Of a DNA stretch of 52,073 bases, positions 1-6,896 are shown in pieces; the first letter of the stretch is position 1, and the number at the start of each line of letters is the position of its first letter. The notes under the pieces are model-generated. The model was not told the origin of the DNA and searched no databases. It worked only from the letters and a program-made list of their open reading frames with translations. Origin of the DNA: an uncultured Clostridia bacterium (lineage in GTDB: Bacteria; Bacillota; Clostridia; TANB77; CAG-508); NCBI GenBank assembly GCA_949280815.1, contig CASDJM010000009.1:1-52073 (forward strand), read 5' to 3'. The position numbers were made by a program, and so were the translations under genes.

Positions 1-160
1 GCTCTTCAATGGCTCCAATTTCTGTCTTTTCTCTGGCTTCCATGGCTTTGGTTATTAGTCCATTATCTCCTGTTAGTGTGGCAATTGTTACTGATGCTAA
101 TATTAGCAAGATAATAATCGTAATTACTAAAGCAATTAATGTGATACCTTTTTCTTTCAT
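1..160 (-). CDS. Prepilin-type N-methylation protein, 3' part outside window
   Basis: Only the first 53 codons are present; the gene runs off the left edge. The protein starts MKEKGITLIALVITIIILL, a short basic leader ending in Gly, then T-L-I and about 20 hydrophobic residues, which is the class III signal of type IV pilin-like proteins. In that family a prepilin peptidase cuts after the Gly and methylates the new N-terminus, and the hydrophobic helix then anchors the subunit in the membrane or pilus. The start at 160 has an AAGGAG site seven bases upstream and a promoter at 235-263. This N-terminus is very common in gut Clostridia. The function of the missing part cannot be judged. Confidence 0.8.
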   Translation of the reverse strand, partial: MKEKGITLIALVITIIILLILASVTIATLTGDNGLITKAMEAREKTEIGAIEE

Positions 161-234
161 CTAAACTCCTTCTTTCCTTTGTTTTCTTATGATTTGTTGT
201 GTTATGTTTCTTTGTTATATCTTTGTCTTGTTTA

Positions 235-263
235 TTTATACCACATTAATTATTTTTTGTAAA
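235..263 (-). promoter_or_regulatory. Sigma-A type promoter for the prepilin-like gene
   Basis: On the minus strand, TTTACA (258-263) is followed after 17 bases by TATAAA (235-240). It lies about 75 bases upstream of the start codon at 160. Confidence 0.55.
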
Positions 264-302
264 TACCTATTATATTACTTTTTTATTACACTATGATTAA
301 TT

Positions 303-590
303 GTTACTGTTCAATCAATACTGTCAACCTAACTCTAAAATCCTACAATCATTAATTTTTATTAAATAAATAGGTAATCTATAAAATATGGCTGAAAATT
401 GAATGCAACTGAAAAATATTAGAGATTCTTATCTGATAAAATGAGAGATGTTCAAGGCAAATGCTACTATATCAATATTTTTTCAATTTTTCGGTTACCC
501 TACATAACACTAAGAAATATTCAAAATACAGCTGAACGATACCCGAAAACAGGACCCTTTCCAGCTGTATTTTGAATATTTCTAAAGCTT
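303..590. repeat. HP-I repeat, copy 1 (one outer arm plus apex)
   Basis: This non-coding stretch matches, in reverse complement, the right arm and apex of the full element at 43661-44204. The apex stem AAATACAGCTG/CAGCTGTATTT around 513-572 encloses a loop containing CCCGAAAACAGGACCC. The other outer arm is missing and the copy ends directly against repeat D at 591. Together with the promoter of the prepilin-like gene and the weak hairpin at 683-720 it fills most of the 161-753 intergenic stretch, where no gene was seen. Confidence 0.75.
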
Positions 591-637
591 TATTATTTAT
601 TGTTCTTGTGAGAAAAAAGCAAGGCCTGACCAGTAAC
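591..637 (+). repeat. Repeat D, copy 1
   Basis: A 45-47 bp dispersed repeat running from TTATTTATTGTTCTTGTGAG to CTGACCAGTAAC. Close copies lie at 4147-4191, 12413-12458 and 51919-51960, and a diverged inverted copy at 32336-32372. This copy abuts HP-I copy 1. Confidence 0.75.
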
Positions 638-682
638 GATTAATTTACGATAATCTCCTAAGTAATAACTTAAAAACGTCCC

Positions 683-720
683 AATATAAAATTAACTTCC
701 AGTAAATTTAGTTTTATATT
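683..720. terminator. AT-rich hairpin downstream of the lipoprotein gene
   Basis: AATATAAAATTAA (683-695) pairs with TTAGTTTTATATT (708-720) with one mismatch, 33 bases past the stop of the minus-strand gene at 754. There is no clear U-run on the minus strand, so a terminator role is uncertain. GTCCC lies just left of the hairpin. Confidence 0.3.
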
Positions 721-753
721 TAACCTTTTTGCCATGTATTAATATAAATACGA

Positions 754-1200
754 CTAAATTTTCACTTGTTCTGCATGTACCTTTATCTGAACGTCTTGAA
801 TCATATCATCATTTAAATAATTTTTAGTCTTATCATAGATAATTTCTAACTGATAATCATCCTCTTGCACAATTTCTTTTTTTAAATTCATATCAGCAGT
901 TTTATTATTTTCTAATAGAATTTCCTCATTATTTTTATATAATTTAAAAGAGATTGCTTCGTCTTTTTGAAATAAAATTTCAATATTATACGCTAAATCA
1001 ATTTGTGTCACTTCACCATTCTCTTTATAATTTTTTATTTTAAAATTATAATACTCTTTTTCCTTTTTTCCATTAATTTCTGCGATAGAGCCATTTTCTA
1101 TCATTACTACTGGCTCTGCAATCTTGCTATTAGTTTCTATGTTTGTACTGCTAAAATGCTTTCCCATACTACAACCTGAAAAAAATAGTCCCAATACCAT
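754..1200 (-). CDS. Putative lipoprotein with a damaged 5' end
   Basis: 148 residues from the ATG at 1200. The start MVLGLFFSGC carries a lipobox-like FSGC, so Cys10 would be lipidated and the protein tethered outside the membrane; the rest is charged and has no domain I recognise. The start is odd. The frame stays open upstream to about 1267 and would supply a normal signal peptide (basic KTKKRE before ITLALVSFMVLGLF), but it holds no ATG, GTG or TTG there. A strong AGGAGGAGG site at 1272-1280 instead precedes a GTG at 1270, which is in another frame and stops after nine codons. A one-base frameshift joining GTG-1270 to this frame would restore a normal lipoprotein. It lies downstream of the TasA-like gene on the same strand. 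Confidence 0.6.
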   Translation of the reverse strand: MVLGLFFSGCSMGKHFSSTNIETNSKIAEPVVMIENGSIAEINGKKEKEYYNFKIKNYKENGEVTQIDLAYNIEILFQKDEAISFKLYKNNEEILLENNKTADMNLKKEIVQEDDYQLEIIYDKTKNYLNDDMIQDVQIKVHAEQVKI

Positions 1201-1350
1201 AAAGCTTACCAGTGCAAGAGTTATTTCCCTTTTTTTAGTTTTAAATAAATTTTTTAATTCTCTTCTTCACACCTCCTCCTATAATATAATTCCATCAGTT
1301 TAAGGTTCATCTATTATGTTTGTAACACCTTGTAAACACTTAAATTGTAT

Positions 1351-1392
1351 TATAATAGTAAGAACAAGATTTAGCTTGTCCCTACTATTATA
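1351..1392 (+). repeat. REP-like GTCCC hairpin, copy 1
   Basis: TATAATAGTA (1351-1360) pairs perfectly with TACTATTATA (1383-1392). The loop contains ACAAG/CTTGT and ends in GTCCC directly before the 3' arm, the same layout as the other GTCCC hairpins in this window. Confidence 0.6.
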
Positions 1393-1485
1393 CTCTGACA
1401 AATAAAAAATAATAGAATAAAGATTACTTTTACCGTATACATACAAAATACATTTTCTAAACTTCTATCACTTATAATGGTTATC

Positions 1486-2073
1486 TTATGTCTGTGCTTC
1501 TACTTGTGTACCTGATACAACTACATTAAAAGTATAAGTAGCTATATTTTGCGCATCTTGTGTATCAATTTCATCATTATTACCAATCTCGTTTTCGTTG
1601 TCTCCTGTTTCATATGGCCATTCCCAATAAATTGTTAATATTTTTGCTTTTTCCTCATCATTAGCCTGAATGGTTCCTGACAAGATACTTTCTAATTCAG
1701 TAATAGAATCATATTCTTGGTCATCATAGATAAACTTTAAATTGGTTGGTTTAGTACTTTCATTTGTAAATTTAATATTATAATTAATTCCGACATCAGA
1801 GCCAGTTCCATCTATCATAATATTAAAACTACCATTCGTTCCAGGAGCAATTTTATGTTTGTCTAAAATTTCATTATCACAAGTAGATTCTAACTGAATG
1901 GTCTGTACTTCTTCTTTTTGCCCATTTACCCTAAAGTTCCATGTTGCCACTTCTGCCATTCCATCACCTCTCACCTCTGACACATATTTAGAGTAACTTT
2001 GCCCTCCTATAAAAGATAATAGAACACATGATAGAACAGAAATAATAAGAATTACTTTCTTCTTTTTACTCAA
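1486..2073 (-). CDS. TasA/CalY-like secreted protein
   Basis: 195 residues from a TTG start at 2073 with AGGAGGGG upstream and a consensus promoter at 2180-2208. The N-terminus KKKKVILIISVLSCVLLSF is a signal peptide, followed by SYSKYVSEVRGDGMAEVATWNF. That resembles the segment after the signal in TasA/camelysin-like proteins, which a SipW-type signal peptidase processes and which can form fibres in the matrix. The middle (KIAPGTNGSFNIMIDGTGS, then NYNIKFTNES) fits the beta-sandwich of that family. No C-terminal anchor is present. The Asn/Asp/Glu-rich stretch around residues 155-170 looks low-complexity. It is transcribed away from the Ig-like gene at 2413. Family assignment is from remembered features only. 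Confidence 0.6.
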   Translation of the reverse strand: MSKKKKVILIISVLSCVLLSFIGGQSYSKYVSEVRGDGMAEVATWNFRVNGQKEEVQTIQLESTCDNEILDKHKIAPGTNGSFNIMIDGTGSDVGINYNIKFTNESTKPTNLKFIYDDQEYDSITELESILSGTIQANDEEKAKILTIYWEWPYETGDNENEIGNNDEIDTQDAQNIATYTFNVVVSGTQVEAQT

Positions 2074-2179
2074 ATAGGCACCCCTCCTTTTCTTTTAATT
2101 TTTAAGTTGGATTATTTCTGATAAAATTTTGAATTAAAATTTCTTTGAATAAATAATAGAAATTTGAAAATGTAACTTG

Positions 2180-2208
2180 ATTATAGTTCTGCCAAATAAA
2201 AATGTCAA
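2180..2208 (-). promoter_or_regulatory. Consensus sigma-A promoter of the TasA-like gene
   Basis: On the minus strand TTGACA (2203-2208), a 17-base spacer and TATAAT (2180-2185) match the consensus exactly. The leader to the TTG start at 2073 is about 100 bases. Confidence 0.8.
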
Positions 2209-2308
2209 TCACTTTCCATCGCAAATTTCGACATTTTTAACAAACTATCCATAAGTTTGAATCATAATCTTTGCCATAATTAGTTACCAAATTTATTTAT
2301 ATTTTGTA

Positions 2309-2337
2309 TTGACTTTTCCATTTTTTTACAGTATACT
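2309..2337 (+). promoter_or_regulatory. Promoter of the Ig-like secreted protein
   Basis: TTGACT (2309-2314), a 17-base spacer and TATACT (2332-2337) lie about 75 bases before the TTG start at 2413. With the promoter at 2180-2208 it accounts for the 339-base divergent intergenic region 2074-2412, where nothing else was seen. Confidence 0.7.
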
Positions 2338-2412
2338 ATTCTCATATTTTCAATCTATTATTAAATCATTTTCCCCAATTCAAAAATCAAATATTGAAAG
2401 GAGGCATGCATA

Positions 2413-3543
2413 TTGCACAAAAAAATAAAAATCTTTATTTCTTTATTTTTCATTTTTACTTTTCTTATAATTTTTCAAATTAGTTCCGCCAAATATGTTA
2501 TCGAAAACATTTACACTGTGGCAAAAATTGATATTGACAGATGTGAACCAAATATTGAACTCATTGATATTATTTCTTCTAATACAACTTATCCTACCTA
2601 TGCCAACAAAGCTCATTTCATCACAGGTCATATCAAAATAACAGAAAAAAACATAATCAAGAACAATTTATCGTCAAACAGTATCAAATTTACAGTAGGC
2701 AACAATTTAATTACACCAGATTTCAAAAGCTTTTCTCTCATTTCTGAAAATACTACCGAAAAAACATATGAATTTTCTTTTACTAATATAACCATTGATG
2801 GTCCTTTAACTCTTATAATTCCAGAAGGAATTGTAGAAGACAAATCTGGTTTAGTCAATGAACAAAAATCTGTTTCTACTGGTATTATCATTGATAATAC
2901 ACCACCTGTCACTACTTTTACAGAAGCAGCTAGTCTTGATGGCAAATCAAAAGCTGAAATAACTTCTAATGAAAGCATACAACCTATCAATGGTTGGAAC
3001 CTTGCTAGTACAAACACAGAATTGTCCAAAGAATTTTCCAATTCTATTTTATATACTCTACCTGTTACAGATTTTGCACAAAACTCTTCTGTAGTTTTAA
3101 TTGATATTCAAAAAGCAACAAATATCTTGCTTCAATATGGATCGTTTGTTTCCTCTAATAATCAAATTCTTGTATCTAATGGCCAAGTATCAGCACCTAA
3201 CCCTACTTCTTCTAACTCTATTTACATTAAATTATCTGGTCATTCCAATTCTTCTTTAAAAGGAAAAAATTATATTTATACTAATCTAAAAAATGGCTAT
3301 ATTTTTTCTTCCATTACAGAATGGATTGCATCAAGATTGAAAGATATTTCTGATTTTTCTATCGTCTTCCAACCTTTTGTAAAAAATGTTGGTTGGTTAG
3401 AAGCTATTTCCAGTGAACAAGAAAATTTATATCATCCAAACAACTCTATTTCTGCTTTTCGCATCAATCTCGTTCCTAAAACGGAAAAACAATATTTGAT
3501 TAATTTTTGGAATCGTGATACTGGTACTACACATATTAATTAA
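2413..3543 (+). CDS. Secreted protein with Ig-like segment
   Basis: 376 residues starting at TTG 2413, chosen because AAAGGAGG (2397-2404) sits eight bases upstream; the ATG at 2406 is in another frame. Residues 1-26 (KKIKIFISLFFIFTFLIIF, ending SSAK) are a signal peptide. The segment around 35-160, with IDRCEPNIELIDI and ending in IIIDNTPPVTTF, resembles Ig-like modules of clostridial surface proteins, where an IDNTPP motif marks a module boundary. No LPXTG motif or C-terminal anchor is present, so it is probably released or held by other proteins. The Ser/Asn/Thr richness suits an extracellular protein. Its exact role is unknown. Confidence 0.65.
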   Translation: MHKKIKIFISLFFIFTFLIIFQISSAKYVIENIYTVAKIDIDRCEPNIELIDIISSNTTYPTYANKAHFITGHIKITEKNIIKNNLSSNSIKFTVGNNLITPDFKSFSLISENTTEKTYEFSFTNITIDGPLTLIIPEGIVEDKSGLVNEQKSVSTGIIIDNTPPVTTFTEAASLDGKSKAEITSNESIQPINGWNLASTNTELSKEFSNSILYTLPVTDFAQNSSVVLIDIQKATNILLQYGSFVSSNNQILVSNGQVSAPNPTSSNSIYIKLSGHSNSSLKGKNYIYTNLKNGYIFSSITEWIASRLKDISDFSIVFQPFVKNVGWLEAISSEQENLYHPNNSISAFRINLVPKTEKQYLINFWNRDTGTTHIN

Positions 3544-3545
3544 TT

Positions 3546-3911
3546 CTATTTTTTATTGACTCCAATAATTCCACCTAAAATGCCAAATATCATTCCAATT
3601 ACAATCATAATAATACTTTGCATTTCTAATCCAAATTTCCAATTTAAAATACTAGAAATTAAATAAATAGTAAATATATAAATTCCACCTATTAGAGCTC
3701 CATTTAGCAAACCATTCTTTTTAATCTTAGTATTTCCAATTGAACTTCCAATTAAAATACTAATAGCAGTTATGACAATGATAACTGGGTTAATGATGGT
3801 CTCACTTATTTCTGTGTAAGTAAGCATAGTAGCAAAAATGAGTAATAATATAAATGTGGCAAGTAGAGATATTCCTACTCCTTTGGCAATATTAGTAACA
3901 GTGTTTTCCAT
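3546..3911 (-). CDS. TIGR04086-like small membrane protein
   Basis: About 121 residues from the ATG at 3911 (MENTVTNIAKGVG), preferred over the GTG at 3918-3920 because the AAGGAG site is about ten bases from the ATG but almost touches the GTG. Four hydrophobic segments are visible, with Gly-rich stretches (GILGGIIG near the end; GALIGGIY in the middle). The size and pattern fit the uncharacterised TIGR04086 family of Firmicutes integral membrane proteins; no activity is known to me. It converges with the Ig-like gene, the two stop codons being only a few bases apart. Confidence 0.65.
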   Translation of the reverse strand: MENTVTNIAKGVGISLLATFILLLIFATMLTYTEISETIINPVIIVITAISILIGSSIGNTKIKKNGLLNGALIGGIYIFTIYLISSILNWKFGLEMQSIIMIVIGMIFGILGGIIGVNKK

Positions 3912-3953
3912 TTTGCACACTCCTTTTTAGTTTTTGTTTAATTTATATGTTTC

Positions 3954-3991
3954 TAAAAAAAGAAATAGAACTTTGAATCAATTCTATTTCT
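3954..3991 (-). terminator. Terminator after the GNAT/YoaP gene
   Basis: AGAAATAGAA (3961-3970) pairs with TTCTATTTCT (3982-3991), with an 11-base loop. On the minus strand the stem is followed by seven U (3954-3960), so it would stop transcripts coming from the gene at 4193-4937. Confidence 0.7.
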
Positions 3992-4121
3992 TATTATGTT
4001 TTATTCCAACCAAAAAAACGATAGTTACTTTCGCTTTTTTTGGCTCCTTTGCGTAGGACGTATTCCAAAAATCTATCGCAAAAAAGTTCTTATTTCCATT
4101 TCAAATGTAGTTATAGCAATC

Positions 4122-4146
4122 TATTTACTTATATAAAAACAGGTAA
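4122..4146. repeat. HP-I fragment
   Basis: TTTACTTATATAAAAACAGG followed by TAAT repeats a piece of the left outer arm of the full HP-I element near 43740-43765. It directly abuts repeat D copy 2. Confidence 0.55.
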
Positions 4147-4191
4147 TTTATTTGTTGTTCTTGTGAGAAAAAAGCAAGGCTGACCAGTAAC
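4147..4191 (+). repeat. Repeat D, copy 2
   Basis: Near-identical to copy 1 at 591-637. It ends two bases from the stop codon of the GNAT/YoaP gene (4193), so it lies in that gene's 3' untranslated region. Confidence 0.75.
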
Positions 4192-4192
4192 A

Positions 4193-4937
4193 CTATTTTA
4201 ACAATTTCACAAGTGAGTTTGCATTTAAAATAGTATTTGATATAAATTCGCCTTCATAAAAGTTAGCCCAATTATTAAATATACAAGGTACATTTTTTGC
4301 TTTTTCTAGTGAATCTATTTTTATAAAGTGAATTTTAATATTATTTTCTTTTGCATATTCAGTTAATTCATTTACTTCGTATTCTACATAAGGACATTCT
4401 GGACTATAATAAACAGTAAAATCGTCATTATCTATTTTCATAAGTCTAGCATTATCATTAAATTTTGGAGTTTCATTATTACCAAATTGTAATGCTAATA
4501 ATTCATAATCGGAAATAACATCTACAACTTTAAATCCGGAATAGTTCAAAAAATTTCTTTTCGCCAATAAATGGTTTCTTCTTTTTAGAAACTAAAGTAC
4601 ATATACCACTTTTACCTTTTTCTTTTGAATCATTTATTGCATATTCTAGTAATTCTTTTCCAATTCCTTTTCCTTTAAAACTTCCTGCTACCCATAAGCA
4701 ATAAATATATTCATAATTTTTACCGCTAATAGGAATCCAAGCTGTCTCTATTGGTTCATATTCAATAAATATTTTTCCTCTTGCATTTAATTTTCTAAAT
4801 ACATGCCCATCCTTTAATTTACTTTTAATCCATTCTTTTTTACTATCTACACCTGCTTGATGTTTTGGATCTCCGATAGCACAACATATATGTTCCTTTT
4901 CTATGTTTTCTAATGTTAAATTTATATATTCATTCAT
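4193..4937 (-). pseudogene. GNAT N-acetyltransferase with YoaP-like C-terminus, frameshifted
   Basis: Two overlapping frames together make one family-length protein of about 245 residues. The first (from ATG 4937) has a GNAT fold, with the acetyl-CoA binding motif GSFKGKGIGKELL around residues 88-100. It leaves frame after KKPFIGEKKF. The second frame continues FLNYSGFKVVDVISDYELLALQ and carries the YoaP-like half with YYSPECPYVEYEV. On the minus strand the break is in a run of six T (plus-strand A run 4548-4553); dropping one T gives EKKFLNYSGFKV without a break. So this is a one-base slip: real inactivation, phase variation or a sequencing error. Substrate unknown. Downstream are repeat D and a terminator. 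Confidence 0.75.
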
Positions 4938-4951
4938 ATTCTACCTCTTTT

Positions 4952-5374
4952 CTATATAAAGGCTAATTGTTCTTGTTGTTTAATTTCTTTTTTATATGCC
5001 TTTACTATATCACTCATAAATTACTTTTTGTTTCTATTGATACCCCAAAATTAAAGTATGAAATCAATTCTAATGCTTGTCTTGTTATTCCGTATTGTCT
5101 TTCAAAAGGATTATAAGTATCTGACATCGCACCTATATTCCTATTACACCTTTTTTTCTTTTTAATTTTAGTTCTCGTTTAATATTTCTATTTCATCTTT
5201 CTTTGCTCTACTCTGTCAAAATCCTCTACTTGATAGCAATTACTTCTACTATCACAATAAATACATTTATGGTAGCAACCTTTGTATAGATTCATATTAT
5301 ATTATAATCAATTCCAAACCATTCTTCTCATGTGTCGCTCTTTGAAGTATTGTTTTTGCTTCTATAAATTCCAT
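4952..5374 (-). pseudogene. Degraded SPL-family radical SAM gene
   Basis: Pieces in different frames follow the order of spore-photolyase-like radical SAM proteins. From ATG 5374: MEFIEAKTIL; then WFGIDYN in a second frame; then NLYKGCYHKCIYCDSRSNCY with the Cx3Cx2C cluster motif and VEDFDRVEQRKMK; then KLKRKKGVIGIGAMSDTYNP and FERQYGITRQALELISYFNF ending in SIETKSNL; then SDIVKAYKKEIKQQEQLAFI. At least three frameshifts or stops separate these, and most of the C-terminal half is gone, so it cannot make an active enzyme. A functional relative would bind a 4Fe-4S cluster and cleave S-adenosylmethionine. It starts next to the GyrI-like gene, probably as part of the same former operon. Confidence 0.75.
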
Positions 5375-5376
5375 AA

Positions 5377-6015
5377 TTATTCCTTTTTTCTTATTGGGTG
5401 TCTTATAACTGTCTTTAATTTACTTGCATCACATTTTCTTGGATCACTCACATATACTTCATGATGAAATCTGTTATCTGTAATATCTAGTTCATATCCA
5501 TTTTCTATCATATATTCGTGCATTAAATTTATTGTATTTGGTTCATCATCATAAGAACCTACGTGCATACATTGAACACAGATTCCTTCATCATAACTTA
5601 AAAATTCTACTTTTGAAAAGTCTGTTTTTTTCTTATTTGTTGCTTCCTTTATAGCCCACTCAAAATCTTCTTTAGTTACAAAGTCTGGTAATCTAATAAT
5701 AGATATAAAGTTCATTTGGTCTTTATTATTATAGTCAATACTATCCTTCACTCCATCTTGCCACCAAAATCCTTCAAGTGGTGGAACTACATATTCAAAA
5801 TAACCATCTATTTTATGTGCTCCCTTATAACTCATTTTTATAGTAAAAGCAATCGCATATAAAAGTCCTATGGTCTGCTTATACTCTCCGTTTTCATTAT
5901 TAGGATTTCCCTTACCTCTAACTGCAATATAATTCATTTTAGGAATTTTTACAATGCTTGGTTTATTCTTTGGCATATAAAATTCCTTATATTCTTTTTT
6001 ATAATCAAAAGCCAT
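5377..6015 (-). CDS. GyrI-like small-molecule-binding domain protein
   Basis: 212 residues, intact, from ATG 6015 with a GGAGGAAT site upstream. The start MAFDYKKEYKEFYMPKNKPS and the following IPKMNYIAVRGKGNPN match the stand-alone GyrI-like (SHOCT/AraC-effector-like) proteins of Firmicutes. GFWW around residue 93, and the end HHEVYVSDPRKCDASKLKTV with IRHPI, are also typical. Such domains bind small hydrophobic or cationic molecules and often sit beside a regulator. Here the neighbour upstream is a WYL-type regulator and the one downstream a radical SAM gene, both broken, so this is the only intact member of the cluster. Confidence 0.75.
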   Translation of the reverse strand: MAFDYKKEYKEFYMPKNKPSIVKIPKMNYIAVRGKGNPNNENGEYKQTIGLLYAIAFTIKMSYKGAHKIDGYFEYVVPPLEGFWWQDGVKDSIDYNNKDQMNFISIIRLPDFVTKEDFEWAIKEATNKKKTDFSKVEFLSYDEGICVQCMHVGSYDDEPNTINLMHEYMIENGYELDITDNRFHHEVYVSDPRKCDASKLKTVIRHPIRKKE

Positions 6016-6073
6016 AATTTTATTCCTCCTTAAACAAAGTATATACTATATAACTTGACAACTGTGTGTCATA

Positions 6074-6855
6074 TTATAAATAATTTTTTAAAGTTTTTTG
6101 TAGTTTATCTTTTATTATATTTTTGGCATAACTAGGCTTTAAAACTTTTGCATATTCTCCAAAAGATAAAATATAACCAATACCCATTCATTTTCTGGGT
6201 ATTTCACTTTTATAATAAAGTTTCCATCTTCTTTTTTCGTTATTTCTTCACTTTCAAATTCATCATATACTCTATAGGTCATAGCTTTATTTATTTCTAG
6301 TTCAAGTTCTATTATTTTAAAATTATGTTGTTCATTCTCTTCTTCTTTTGGTAATTCTCTTTCAAAATGTTCTTGCAACATTTTAACTTTTTCTATTCTA
6401 GCGATTTTGAATATTCTGTAATCTTTTTTTAATTTGCAATAACTTACTAAATACCATGATTTATCTTTAAACCATATTTGTAATGGTTCTACAATTCTTT
6501 TACTTTCTTTTCCATTAGAATTATAATAAGTAAATTGTACTAACTGCTTATTTAAAATAGCAGATTTAATAATGTCAAATCGTTCTTCTTTGGCATTACT
6601 CCAATTAGAGAAATCAATTTTAATCCAATCATTTATTTTTTTATTAAATAATATACTTAATTTTTCCAAAATATCTTTTTCATCCTGTGCTTTTACTTTT
6701 TTCATTCCTTGTAAGGCAAACAGAATTTGATTTTGCTCTTTTTCAGAAAGAATAGTCTTATTTAGTACATATTCATCTAAAAGTCCTATTCCTCCATCTT
6801 TTCCTTTACTTGCATATTTTCCTCCTATCAATAGTCTTGCCCATGCTGGGCACAC
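6074..6855 (-). pseudogene. YafY-type WYL regulator, truncated and frameshifted
   Basis: The readable frame (238 codons from GTG 6855) starts inside the family: SKGKDGGIGLLDEYVLNK follows where a winged helix should be, so the DNA-binding first 55 or so residues are missing. The WYL domain is present around residues 85-165 (IVEPLQIWFKDKSWYLVSYC). The frame ends early after PENEWV; shifting one base restores IGYILSFGEYAKVLKPSYAK and NIIKDKLQKTLKNYL up to a stop at 6074. Both ends are therefore damaged. The 5' break lies at a TGCCC-AGCAT-GGGCA palindrome next to the end of clpC, which suggests a rearrangement there. Without its HTH it cannot act as a normal regulator. Confidence 0.75.
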
Positions 6856-6896
6856 TGCAGAAAGGGGGAAAAAACTTTAAGTTTCTTCCCTCTTTT

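Noticed and set aside
303..637. CRISPR-like array
   Set aside because: Repeats recur across the window but are not evenly spaced, are of several families, and no cas gene is present.
6841..6856. IS end at the WYL/clpC junction
   Set aside because: TGCCC-AGCAT-GGGCA is palindromic, but no partner repeat or transposase remnant was found nearby.
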